NCBI GenBank assembly: GCA_010093605.1
Contig: MU004189.1
Coordinates: 1,185,834 to 1,249,833, forward strand
Source of the DNA: Lophium mytilinum
Taxonomy: Eukaryota; Ascomycota; Dothideomycetes; Mytilinidiales; Mytilinidiaceae
DNA length: 64,000 nucleotides
Reading direction: 5' to 3'
In this document: positions 52,460-63,800 of the stretch, piece after piece
How the letters are laid out: every line of letters starts with the position of its first letter
Numbering within the stretch: position 1 is the first letter of the stretch
Position numbers and translations under genes: made by a program
The notes under the pieces: model-generated
Database searches by the model: none
Seen by the model: only the letters and a program-made list of their open reading frames with translations
What the model was told of the DNA's origin: nothing

Positions 52460-53427
52460 GAAGATACGCAAGAACAGCCAGATAACGAGCCTTCCACCAA
52501 TATCCCACATTCCGGAGCCGCTGTCAGCAAGCCCTTTCTTACGCCCGTCGCCGAGATCATCGCAGAAATCAGGAACACAACACATCCGACATTCCACAAC
52601 AACCTGCGAGACCGATTAGCACCCAATCTCCACAGCCTCATCTACGCTATGCGCTCCGCCCTTTTCTTAGTACAAACTTCATTAACTATCATTGAAAAAT
52701 ATGGCCTCAATAAGTACCAGCTTATGACAACTCCGATCCTAGCTCCAGAGGGCAACACCTTGACAGACGACCAACGCATTGCCTTGAATTGAGTGATCCA
52801 GCGTACGACCGCCCTATCTGAACTCCCACAAAATCGGTATGGCAAGAGCGTGTGGGAACAGCTGAGCAGTATACACAACTGGGCAAGTTTATTCTGGCCA
52901 GTCCTCTACGACTCAAGGGGCGACTTGTACGCCCAGCGGTGTAGGAATGCCCACGAGTACCTGGCTGGGGGGAAGCATCCGACGAACTTCGTGGAGAAGC
53001 TACGGGAGCAGCTAGAAAAACACCCGATGATGGAAGCCGAGCTGGTCAACGTCATCGAGGTGTTGGAGGATTTTGTTCCGGATATTCAGGCCCAGTGGAT
53101 GGCGGATGGTTGGCTGCTGGTTGAGGCGGGCGACTGGTCATGATTTATGAAGACTACGCCGCCAACGCCACCGACATCGGAGATTATTTATGGTTTGGGG
53201 GGCTATGGATGGGGTTATGAGGGTTGGTGTCGGAGCAGGAATCCGTGGACATGACTCCATGTCCGCGACATGGCTGGCGTCGGCGTGTGTTCGACTTCAT
53301 AATGAAGAGCATGTGGGTTCGTCGGAGGGCCCAAAATCTCTGCTACTTTCTCTATGACTGGATCGGTGAGAACGGGAGGGTTGACTTTTCCCAAGAGGAT
53401 ACAGACGGCTATAGCAACGAAATTTGA
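52460..53427 (+). pseudogene. Broken copy of paralogous family, member C
   Basis: Family homology runs through three segments. Segment one (about 52470-52789) carries TPVAEIIAEIRN and an L-rich helix and ends at an in-frame TGA (52790-52792) within the block corresponding to QRVAFDALVQR of member B. Segment two (52793-53140) has LYAQRCRNAHEYLAGGKHP, with R-x4-H conserved, and VLEDFVPDIQAQW, and ends at TGA (53141-53143). A frame change by about 53224 leads to segment three, MKSMWVRRRAQNLCYFLYDW and DGYSNEI, ending at 53427. Two stops and a frameshift make it a pseudogene unless introns remove them, for which I see no good splice sites. The TGA stops are not the product expected from CpA-directed RIP. 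It remains closest to member B. Confidence 0.7.
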
Positions 53428-53593
53428 GCTGTCTGTCCTGTTATAAAGGGCCTGATGAGAATCAGTATTAATAAACTGACGAAAAGCTAGGCGCGCTTTA
53501 AGAAAACACTGATTTTTAACATCTAGAAAGCCGACGAATAAAAACAGGGGCCCGTTTCATCTGCTATGCAAGAGGAAATCATAAAGATCTAAA

Positions 53594-53709
53594 CACGTGC
53601 TAAGAACCACACCCTATCTCGCGACGCCACAAATCCGCTGCCCAATCCCTTCCACACGTGACCATCAGCTGCTCTCAGCTACACTAGCCCTCTCTTCACC
53701 TATAAAAGG
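53594..53709 (+). promoter_or_regulatory. Plus-strand promoter: two CACGTG boxes and a TATA box
   Basis: CACGTG E-boxes at 53594-53599 and 53655-53660 precede TATAAAAGG at 53701-53709. The spacing fits a polymerase II promoter firing rightward at about 53730. The nearest downstream ATG (53768) opens only 17 codons, so the transcript, if any, has no clear coding product. Confidence 0.4.
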
Positions 53710-53979
53710 CCCACCCCTTCCGGTCCTAACAGTCTCAAACAAATATTCAGGTTTAGATCGTTGATCTATGGGACCTAGGAGACCTGATGGGAAACCGAGT
53801 CTATCCTCGGCAATGGAGTAAAAACACCCACGCCCTTCGTCTATGGAAACTGGTGGAGGAGTAAAACCAGCTACAAAAGCGAAGAATGGAGGGATTGGGT
53901 GGGCGTTGGGAAGTTGGTAAACAGTCAGTCGTGGAGATGAAGAGCGGCATCCTTTGGATGTGATGGGGAGAATCGAATA

Positions 53980-54198
53980 TCACAGATGATGGCGATTGTA
54001 TTCAAGCGTTAGAGACGCCGTGTTGTTGAAACTGGAGAACTTTGGTGATCTTTGATGACGCTGCGCATCACCACTGAAAACCCAATGAACCGTTGCAGTC
54101 GCCTCCTCCACCCCCCACACATCGAGCTGTGAACCATGCCTTCTTGCCCACCACAGGCCTTCCATGAGATGGCACTCGAGTTCTAGTTTCAGGATCAT
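53980..54198 (-). CDS. Doubtful small ORF behind a minus-strand promoter, 72 aa
   Basis: A 72-codon minus-strand frame starts at ATG 54198, about 80 bp after a TATAAAA on that strand (54284-54278). The peptide begins MILKLELECHLMEGLWW and has no recognised motif, no clear signal peptide and no membrane segment. Position after a promoter-like region is the only support. An overlapping 117-codon frame (54421-54068) would start upstream of the TATA box and is less likely. Confidence 0.25.
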   Translation of the reverse strand: MILKLELECHLMEGLWWARRHGSQLDVWGVEEATATVHWVFSGDAQRHQRSPKFSSFNNTASLTLEYNRHHL

Positions 54199-54277
54199 GC
54201 GCGTGCAGTAGTAAGTCTTTTGAACAAATCTGCCGCCTGCGCTTTCTACTGCAGAAGAAATGGAGGGTGTGGTAGCG

Positions 54278-54338
54278 TTTTATAGTCCCACGAGAACGCG
54301 GGCGCCTGAGCGGCACGTGAGGGATGATGCTGCACGTG
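54278..54338 (-). promoter_or_regulatory. Minus-strand promoter: TATA box and two CACGTG boxes
   Basis: On the minus strand two CACGTG boxes (54333-54338 and 54314-54319) are followed by TATAAAA (54284-54278). It faces the similarly built plus-strand promoter at 53594-53709, about 570 bp away. Confidence 0.4.
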
Positions 54339-54867
54339 CCGCAACGGTGAGCTGTCCGCTGCATATGCCAAGAATTGTTCTGCATGTCAAGCACTCCCCT
54401 TGATACGGCTAGCACTGACATGGCGGGAACAAACCTAAGACTCCAACGTTGTTGGATGAGAAAGCACGCCCCGCCTAAGATTAGGGGGACCGGAAAATAA
54501 GCGACGTTATATACTCCAACAAACGTATGTTTTAATCAAGACATGTCCGTAGGCAAAACTCGCCGATTACAAAAGCCTTATAATCGTAGGAACACGCATC
54601 TCAATACCTAAATGACGAATACATATATACCCTTGAATCTAAAACCAGCCCCCACAACAGTCCAACCTCTCAACCAACAAGCGTATACTATTCCCACCCC
54701 TTTCCCCGTTCCCCTCCATATCCTCCTCCCCTCTTTCCCTTCCCCATGCCCCTCGTCCTAGTTCCCACTCGTAAAAATCTTATTCACGCAACACACCAGA
54801 TCTACCCGCAATCTCAAAATCAGCAATAGCCCCCTACACATTCACAAAAACAGATTAGCAAACTATT

Positions 54868-55838
54868 TCACGTACATTCCGTTCCCGCCAGCCCCTTACA
54901 GCTCCCCGCAGCACCACTCGTGGGTTCCGGGCCGCCCGCATACGCCGTCACAGTCACCGTGACCGTGGCGGCGGCGGGGCAGCTAGCGCCAGCAGCAGGC
55001 GGGGCAGAGACGGCGGACGATGCTGGGAGGGGGGAGGGGGTCAGACAGGGTGTCTTAGTGGATTGGGGCTGGGGAGGGGGAATGACGGCGGAGGGGGATT
55101 TGGTGCAGGGGATTGACGAAGCAGGGACGGCGGGAGGGAGGGGAGAGGAGGGGGAGGGGGTGCAGGGAGTTTTCGACGAGGAGAACTCCTCGGGGGTTGA
55201 GAGGGGCTTGGGAATACATGATGTTTTGAAGGTGGAGGGAGCGGGGGTAGGGGTTGTGCAAGGGGTTTTGGAGGAAGGGGGTGGGACTGCTGCGCCGCTG
55301 CTGCTTCCGCCACCACTCTGGGCGCTGCTGGACCCAGGTGCTGCGCTGCTCGAAGGGCTGGGAGGGGGTGAGTTAGACGTACCAGCCGGAGGGGCGGGCG
55401 CGGAGGTCGCCGTGACCAAGGTAGTCGGGGCCGACTGTGCGGGAGAGGCGGTGGGTGTGCCGGCGGCGGAGGAGGCCGCTGGGGTCGCGGTGGCAACGCA
55501 GGCGCACACGGCGCTGGCGGAGGCTTGCACGCTCAGTGCGGTCGCGACGCCGCAGCCGCTGATGACGCAGGCTTGGGCGGAGGCTTGGAGCTGGGCGCTG
55601 CTCACGCACTGGCATTTGAAGTCATCTGCGCTGCAGCCGATGGCGGAGCCGGCGGAGAGAAGGCAGGTTTGCTGCGGTTGGCGGTGTTAGTTATGGTGGG
55701 ATGTGCTGAGTGGGAAAAGGGAGGGCTTCGTACACCGCAGGCTGGGATATTGGCGACCACGGAGGCACACTGCGCTTGGCCAGCAACTGAGGATGCGAAG
55801 GCCAAGGCGAAGGCCGCAATGATGGTGAAAGACTTCAT
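54868..55838 (-). CDS. Secreted CFEM-domain protein with Cys-repeat Ser/Pro linker (~302 aa)
   Basis: Two exons on the minus strand: 55838-55734 and 55671-54868, with a 62-nt intron (GTACGA...CCGCAG). ATG at 55838 starts a signal peptide (MKSFTIIAAFALAFASSVAG). The CFEM domain follows: C24, P-A-C34, C38, C48, D52 before C55-Q-C57, C70, C75, C91 and C93. The Asp before C-x-C corresponds to the heme-iron ligand known from yeast CFEM proteins, so heme binding or a cell-surface or effector role is possible. Residues ~100-265 are Ser/Thr/Pro/Ala-rich, surely O-glycosylated if secreted, and carry five repeats around K-T-P-C (Cys at 173, 187, 205, 224, 244). The C-terminus lacks a hydrophobic GPI-type tail. 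An alternative last intron (GTAAGG at about 54898, branch GCTAAT, acceptor TGTAG) would change only the last residues. The GC-rich antisense frame is a shadow. Confidence 0.85.
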
Positions 55839-57291
55839 GTTGAAGATTTGATGGCTGCGGGATCGAAGGTAGGCTGGAAAGGTAGAGAGAAAGTGCTGGC
55901 TGCTGGTTCCTTCATTGTGGTCATTTCCGCTCCTTATGTATCTTTTCGTGAGGCTGTCCTGCTTTTCCCATGCCTCGGCCAATATTGGGCCCCATGAGCT
56001 CCAATTCGCCTTTCAGGTGAGAAAGAAGTCTCTTCGCGCTGTGCCGCACTACTGTCGTCTCTTTCGGTTGCGCAAAATGACAGACAGGCCTCCAAGACCG
56101 AGTGATATTCAGTCACATGGAAACCAATATGGTGAATGTAGGAACTCACGTAATAGAAACTACTCACGAGCCAATTGAATGATGAACGTTGACGCAGGCC
56201 TAGCCCAGTGAACTCGAGCAGTGAAAGTATAACACAAGAGCCTACCTTGACCACGAGGGGAAATATAGATTGCGCTTCCTAATAAGGAAATGCCCAGCCT
56301 CAACCCGGACGGTGCTCCGTACCCCAGAATATTCCCCGGACGGGACGGTTGCGGGGAAGCTAGTCGCCAGGAACGGGGCACGGACGGCGTAGACCCTGGT
56401 TCGCCGCGGCTCCATGAAATGGGGAAGTGCTTGCCATGTGAAAACAATGAGATTGTAAAGAAAGCTACGAACGCGGTTGTTCACATGCAAGCTTTGCTAA
56501 GCTTTAGAGCTTTTATCTCGGCCCAGGTTTCGAGTGGCTTGGCTGACAGTCGATGAAAGTGGCGCCGGTAGACGTTACTTGATACTCTTTCTGGGTTCAA
56601 AGCCCGCAATGAACACGATGAGGTTCCTTAGACTCCGGGTTCTCACGGAATTTTCCCAAGAAGAGTGCCTGATTGGGCGTTCGAGGGCAAAGAAGGCGTC
56701 AATGGCGATGCATCACCAGCGGGAGGCGTAGCCGAGCGTTACGTCGTCTGCCAGGGTACAGTGTAGCGTGGTTAGAAGTAGTACGAGTAGGAGAATAAAT
56801 GCCGAAAGCCGAATTGAGGAGGTGGTACAAGTCGACTAGGTCGGCCCTTGGGCAACAGTTGTTTCTGGCCGCGTGGGCATCGCTGAATCTGCGGAGAACA
56901 GGATGAACGAGTTCAAGAATGGAGTCGCAGAACTAGGTAAGTCGGCAGCCTTTCTACTTATTATATTCGCGAAGATGTCGACATCTGCAACGCATATGAT
57001 GAATAACGGGTTCTCGGGAATTAGACAGAATGGGCCACGGGATGAGGTGAGAATGGCAGTTGAGAAAGGGGAGAGCGGGGCTGAGACGCTAATACTAATC
57101 CTAGCATGGTCACGTGCGCTCACCATAGAAGCATGATCGAGACCCTTGAGTCTGATGAATGCAGTCTTTCTTGCTGAGTATAACAACATTATTCAGTTAG
57201 CCTTTGAACTTCACATTTAGTCTAGTACATATATTTACAGTCTCTAGCGGTCGGAATACTAACTAAGTTTCACAGATGCACTCGTAACTCT
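55839..57291. other. Intergenic region between CFEM and GRDP genes
   Basis: About 1.45 kb holding the CFEM promoter (right of 55838) and the 3' end of the GRDP gene. Several overlapping short frames occur on both strands (for example 117 codons at 57189-56836 minus and 88 codons at 56290-56556 plus). None has a recognised motif, splice pattern or start context that separates it from chance. A CGGA-N6-TCCG palindrome at 56306-56319 has the form of a Zn2Cys6 factor site, but such words are common. No tRNA found. Confidence 0.4.
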
Positions 57292-59658
57292 TCAACCACC
57301 ACATCCTCCACATCCTCCTCCATCACCTCCTCCGTCCCCTCCGCCTCCTCCACCTCCACATGTCCCACATCCGCCAGCTACGTTCCCATGTCCACCGCAC
57401 GCACTAGAACAAGCGGGCCCAGCATCACCCGCACAGCTCCCAATACTAATCGTCCCTCCACAAGTCCCCGCCGCGCAACCACCTCCAGCCCCGGTTCTAT
57501 TCTCCGCCTGCGTCGGATCCGTACAGTAGGTACCGCCACTGATCGTGGGATCTGCGACATACGGGCCATAATATGGGACATACATCGGCTGGCCGTAGGG
57601 GGAATAGATATACTCGCCCTCCTCCCTCTTCGGCGGCTCCTTCCCCTTCTTCTTCGCCGCCTTGCACACTTTCGCGTAGCCCTCTTCGTGCTCATGTACC
57701 AACTCTGGACGCCTCGCGAAACCGTCAGAAGTCCATTTGATAGCATTGTGAGTCGAGATGTGCGGGCCGTTAATGACATCGGTTGGCTGCCGCGTGCGGT
57801 GGATACCGACCTCCCATAGTCTTGCTTTGGCGAGGGGGTTTAGCTTTGTAACGACGGAGACACGTTGGGATTCGCGGGTGGACTCGCAGTACCAACATGA
57901 GCACTCGGAGTACGGCTTCCCGTATTTCTTTTCGTATGCGTTGCAGGTCCACTTGAAGAAGGTGGAGAGATCGCCTTCCGGGATCTTATCGTCGTGGTTG
58001 ATGAACTTCTTGGTTTCGAAGACGGTGTAGAAGTAGTAGTTTCTCGGATGGAGCTGGTGCGTGTGCCAGGCTAAGTCGACATCGAGGGTCGGCACGGCTG
58101 TCTTCTTGGGGTTCTCTTTGATGAGGCGGATGAAGCGGTGGTATTTGATGATTGACCGGTCCATGGTGGCAAGGATGGCGGGGGAGTGGTACCAGTCGAT
58201 TTTGTACATCTTTTGTATGAAAGTGCCTTGTCGGATGACGGCGCCGACGAGATCAACCCCAAAGCGCGAAGAGTTGTCCCAGTACTGGGCCATCATCCGC
58301 CGGATCGCTTTCTTAGATTTTTTGGAAATGAAATCTGGCTTGTTCTGGTCTGCATTCACAATGCTTCTTTGCTCGAAGCTGAACATGATGGACTCGATGT
58401 AGGATTTGACATGCTTCATTGTGAGATCCGGGTTTTCCTTGAACGAGAATCGAAAGTCGGGTATTGACTCCACGATGCGATTCGGGAAGAAGAGATCGTG
58501 GTTGCCCAGTTTCTTTTTTCCGTCGACTAGTTCTGGTGTCCCGTCGAGGCCAAGAATCGTGCCTGGCATAGGTCGGTTCTGTAATACCAGGGATTCGCAG
58601 TCATTCGTGAATTTGGCAACACGGAGCTTTTCGTGTGTAACGGTCAAGCAACATGAAGAACATGTTTGGTAAAAGCCACTACCCGTAAAACCTGAGTCAT
58701 GGCTCTTGAAAGCCTTGAAAGACTGATCGCTCAAAAGCATATCCGAGGGAGGCCGCGTCCATGGTACATGCAGTGTGGTAGAACAGCTAGGGCAAGCGAT
58801 CTCTTTCTCGTTTGGACCGTCAATGTTGTCCCAGGTGAGTCCGGTATCGTTCTCGAAGTCGATCTTCGTAAGGGTCGGCATTTTGAAGACAAATGTGTCT
58901 CCGTCGATTCTTTCGTGAATTTGGTTCCAAGGAAGTGGAGTTATCCAGAGGTCATGTTTCGATAAGCGCATGCAGTCCTCGAGGTATACTCTTGGATTTA
59001 GCATGTACGCATGCCAGACCATGAGTATGTCTACATTGGCTGTTAGTTATACCGTGAAGAGCTTAAAGTAAAGAAACATACCAAGTGGGGGTAGGTTTCC
59101 TCCAATATCTAGTGGCCGTCCTGCAACTGGGAATGCGCGTGGGTTATAAGGATACGCAGGCTCTCCAATCCCGACTTCGAAATGTACAGTCTTCAAGGAA
59201 GGAGCTTTGCGAGGCTCACGCCTGTCAGAATCATCCCCACCGGTATTCTTCTCCGCTAAAGTTTTCGGGAGCGACCCCCACCACTTCTCGAACCGATCGA
59301 CTGCTCTTGTAACGTAGATAGCCCATCGTTTCTCTTTAATCCATTCGGCATTACGAATGCGATCAGGCCCATCTATCGCACTGGGCTCATCGATACCGAA
59401 GAGGCCTTCAACATTGCCGACTTCGTACCGCAGTCGATGGAAGACATTTAGGAGTCTTAAATGCGCGATGCATTCAGCAGCTGTTGGAATCTCTAGAGGA
59501 CTGGGAGTAAAATCGAGGGCTTCAAATTGAAAATTGGAAGATTCGGCGGCGTCAGAATACACAGGCGGATCTGCTGGAGGTGGTGGCTCGGGCCGCGACC
59601 CTGACTTTGTCACCGTTTGTGAGCCAACCGAGAGACTCTTCGAGTGAGAAGAACTCAT
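57292..59658 (-). CDS. GRDP/DUF1399 glycine-rich domain protein (~771 aa)
   Basis: Two exons: 59658-59082 and 59030-57292, joined across a 51-nt intron (GTATGT, CTAAC branch, acceptor TGTAG). The join restores the family motif DILMVWHAYMLNPRVYLEDC (residues 193-212). A second copy of the motif class, DLAWHTHQLHPRNYY, lies near W514. These paired W-H-x-H/Y-x-L-x-P-R-x-Y motifs mark the GRDP (DUF1399) family known in plants and fungi, of uncertain biochemical role. C272-P-S-C275 and a Cys cluster (C-S-S-C-C) near 316-320 could form a zinc-ribbon-like site (inference). The last ~68 residues are a Gly/Cys-rich tail with G runs broken by C-G-G. ATG 59658 (MSSSHSKSL) is preferred; an upstream in-frame ATG at 59748 would add 30 residues. 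Likely cytoplasmic: no signal peptide. Confidence 0.87.
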
Positions 59659-60849
59659 ATTTACCAAGGCAGAAGAGTAGTGTTGCAAAATTTCGCAGTC
59701 GCGCAGTCGTTGATATATAGTAGCACAGGTTTTGATGGTGGCTTGCATGTGCCGTCAGGCTGCACTGATGTCTGAAGATTGAGAGGCTGCGCCACTTTAC
59801 CCCTGGTATTGGCTGCACACCGAACCCCGTTTCGGGTTGGAAGCCTCGCCATTTGAATGCGATGTAGCTAGTAAATGTGGCTAAGAAGACAAGCCTCTAA
59901 CGAACGAAATCAAGCTCCTGGAGCACGAGGGTGTATGCAACCACTCAGCTGCTGCGTGGATGCATGGAATGAGTTGCGGCCGCCTGCCTCAAGGTCCGCC
60001 TTGCTGACCGTCCAAGTCATAGGGAACGAGCCTCAAGGCATCATCCGAGAGACGGATCACAACTCCTGAACTTGCGGGTGCTGCCAATATTATATCCATG
60101 GTGGTCCAAGGATCAAAAAGCACAGTCAGCGTCGTTCCAGATCATCTCGAACACCAAGCTGACTTTTTGGAGGCACCAACGACCAAAAGTTATGAGCAGC
60201 GCAACTAGATAATTCAGAGTAAATGACCCAGGAAAAGGTTGCAAGAGTAATGACGAGATAGTGGATGATATCCAACAATTTTCTATCGAGGACAGCTGCA
60301 GCGTTACTTTAGGTTGAAGAACGGTTCAGTTGCAACGTTGTGCAGACAAAACAAAATCCATTTGCAGCAAATGGAGTCCTGCAGAAGGAAGGGTGATTGA
60401 GGCTGAGCGGGAGGGTGGACGAGGCTGAAGCAAGGTGAAGAAAGGGGAAGGCTAAGATATGAAGCTAGATCGGAATCGGATGTAGTCGGCGGGCGGTGGC
60501 AGAATCGTGCTCCAGCCTTTCGTCACTGACGCGCTGGGATGACAAAACACCATGACCCGCATCGTGGGGCTCTCCCCACTCTCCAAACGGCCACCTTCGG
60601 CTTTTGCAAGATCAGTCGGCTTATTGTATAACCATCTCGGCTTTTTCACTGTGTCAATGCTGCACTCTGTTGAGCTCTGCAGACTTCAAAAGTGGTGAAG
60701 CCCCTCGTAGTACAGAGATTATCCCGACCTCATCGGCTTAAACCTTTCTTGATTCTTAATCTTATGATTATTAATATCAGCTGAATTACTTGCTCTTATA
60801 TCTACCAGCCTCTTCGCGTCCCTACTCATACATCACTCACTCTAGCATC
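59659..60849. promoter_or_regulatory. Shared divergent promoter region of GRDP and 5-oxoprolinase genes
   Basis: About 1.2 kb lies between two genes transcribed away from each other. Near the right gene an AT-rich stretch (60740-60790, with TTAATCTTATGATTATTAAT) and a CT-rich leader (60800-60848) are typical of fungal promoters. Short frames inside (for example 59875-60069) are not convincing. I cannot point to a specific operator. Confidence 0.5.
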
Positions 60850-63800
60850 ATGGGTTCAGCCTCAGTGACGGAGCGGGGAATCCGCATAGCCATCGATGTA
60901 AGTACCTAAATGTTGTTTAGTTATGACTTCGCTAACAGTATATAGAGAGGTGGAACCTTTACCGATTGTGTAGGAAATCCCGGTACTGGGAATATGGAAG
61001 ATGATATTGTCATCAAACTTCTCTCAGTGGACCCCTCCAACTACGATGACGCTCCCCTCGAGGGCATCCGACGCCTCCTCTCCAAGTTCTTGGGCAAAGA
61101 CATACCCCGTGGCGAGCCCTTGGACACTTCCAAGATCGAGAGCATACGAATGGGAACAACTGTGGCTACCAATGCGTTGCTGGAGCGGAAGGGCGAGGAT
61201 ATCGCGTTGGTAGTCACAAAGGGCTTCAAGGACTGCTTAGCCATTGGCAACCAGTCCCGGCCAAACATCTTCGCGTTAAATATCCAGAAGCCAGAAGTGC
61301 TGTACAAGAAAGTCGTGGAAATCGACGAGCGAGTTACATTGGAGGACTACGCGGAAGATCCAGTAAGGCACGAGACGAAGGCAGAGCCAATTGAGAAGGC
61401 TGGACAAGACGCCGAGCTTGTGCGAGGAATGTCCGGCGAAGCTGTACGGATATTACAAAGGCCACAAGAGGAGACGATCCGCAAACAATTGCAGGAGGTC
61501 TACGATTCCGGCTTGAAGAGCATCGCGGTATGTTTAATGCATGGGTACACGTTCCCGAACCATGAAGCTCTCATAGGAAAGGTTGCGAAGGAAATTGGCT
61601 TCGAGCATGTTAGCTTATCACACGAATTAATGCCGATGATCAAGCTAGTCCCTCGGACTACCTCTGCGTGTGCAGACGCCTACCTTACTCCCGCGATCAA
61701 GAAATACATCTCGGGATTTGAAGCCGGATTCGAAGGCGGACTAGGTTCGGAGAGCGTGAAGCGTGAGAAAGGCTCGAAAGGCGCCAGGTGTGAATTTATG
61801 CAATCGGATGGCGGTTTGGTCGATGTTAAGATCTTCTCCGGTCTACGGGCGATCCTCTCGGGGCCTGCTGGTGGTGTCGTCGGATACGCTCTTACCTCGT
61901 ACGACCCAGAGACCAAGATTCCCGTCATCGGGTTTGACATGGGAGGCACTAGCACAGACGTCAGTAGGTATGGCTCCGGCAGGTATGATCACGTGTTCGA
62001 GACTACCACTGCTGGTGTGACCATCCAGTCCCCGCAGCTCGATATCAATACAGTAGCAGCTGGAGGAGGGTCGAGACTATTCTGGAAGAACGGACTATTT
62101 GTTGTTGGCCCGGAGTCAGCTAGTGCACATCCTGGACCAGCTTGCTACCGGAAAGGTGGCCCTCTAACAATTACCGATGCTAACCTCTTCCTCGGGCGTT
62201 TACTCCCAGATTTCTTTCCCAAGATCTTCGGGAAAAAGGAGAACGAAGGGCTAGATGCTGAGGCAAGCGAGAAGCTTTTCCAAGTGCTCGCCGCCGATAT
62301 CAATAAAGAGGTCTCCGGAGGAAATAAAGACAAAGAAATGTCTCTCGATGAAGTCGCTTATGGGTTCATCAAAATCGCCAACGAAACCATGACTCGCCCC
62401 ATTCGATCGTTGACGGAAGCCAGAGGCCACGATACCTCAAAGCATAGACTCGCGACATTTGGAGGCGCCGGAGGTCAGCATGCGGTCGCAATTGCCGAAG
62501 CTCTCGGCATATCTCAGATACTCATCCATAGGTACTCTTCCGTTCTTTCAGCATATGGAATGGCCTTAGCAGATGTCGTGGACGAACGTCAAGAACCGGA
62601 ATCGAAGGTGTGGTCGGATGAGAAAGAAGTTCGGGAGTATCTCCAGAAGAAGATGGCAGATCTCAAGGCAAAGTCCACAGCCACGTTGAACGACCAAGGC
62701 TTTGAGGGTGACAACATTCAATTCGAGGAATACCTCAATGTACGATACCGAGGAACTGAATCGGCTTTAATGATTATCAAACCCACGAAAGAGGAGGCAG
62801 AGAAAGAATATGATGGCGATGAGTGGGCATTCGGGAAGGCTTTCGTCAAACAACACGAACAAGAGTTTGGCTTCACGCTACCCGACCGAGACATTATCGT
62901 TGATGATGTCCGAGCTCGCGGCATCGGAAAGACCTTCGAGGGTCTCGAGAAAACCGTCGACCAACAGCTCAGAGAAATCAAGCCGAAGGACCTGCCCAAA
63001 GGTGAGAAGCAATACTCTACCAGTCAGGTGTACTTTGAAGGCGGTCGCCAAGAAACGCCTATATACAAGCTCGAGGATATCGCGGTCGGCGACCGGATCA
63101 AGGGTCCTGCGATAATTGCCGATGGCACTCAGACGATCGTCGTGACGCCTGGCGCATCCGCACTACTGATCAATACACATGTCGTAATCAACATTGGTGA
63201 AAGCGATGAACAGGACAAGAAAGTGGACACGAAAGAGGTGGATCCTATTATGCTAAGTATCTTCGCTCATCGGTTCATGGCGATTGCGGAACAGATGGGA
63301 CGCGCATTGCAGAAGACTAGCGTGAGTACCAACGTCAAGGAACGTCTAGATTACTCTTGCGCTCTCTTCGACGCTGAGGGTGGTCTCGTTGCCAATGGTA
63401 CGTATGGAACCCATGATCCTGTCTCATTGCTAACCTCAAAAAGCTCCACATTTGCCCGTCCATCTCGGCAGCATGTCGACATGCGTAAGGAAGCAAGCCG
63501 AGATCTGGAAGGGAAAACTCAAGCGCGGAGATGTGATCGTATCCAACCATCCCATGTTCGGAGGCACTCACCTGCCGGATATCACGGTCGTCACCCCAGC
63601 CTTCTCTGGTGACAAGATCATATTCTATGTCGCATCACGTGCCCATCACGCTGACATTGGTGGTATCCTGCCCGGCTCCATGCCACCGCATTCGCGCGAA
63701 CTCTTCCAAGAAGGCGCAGCAATCAAGTCTGAAAAGCTCGTCTCCGAGGGTCATTTCAACGAGGAACGAATAACAGAGCTCCTTCACACGGAACCGGCGC

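Noticed and set aside
54920-55690. Plus-strand 256-codon frame over the CFEM gene
   Set aside because: It is the GC-rich antisense of the CFEM Ser/Pro linker. The minus strand has signal peptide, CFEM cysteines and a proper intron.
56570-56640. Possible tRNA (GGGTTCAAAGCCC resembles a T-arm)
   Set aside because: The T-stem has a mismatch and no A-box, D-arm or acceptor stem could be built around it.
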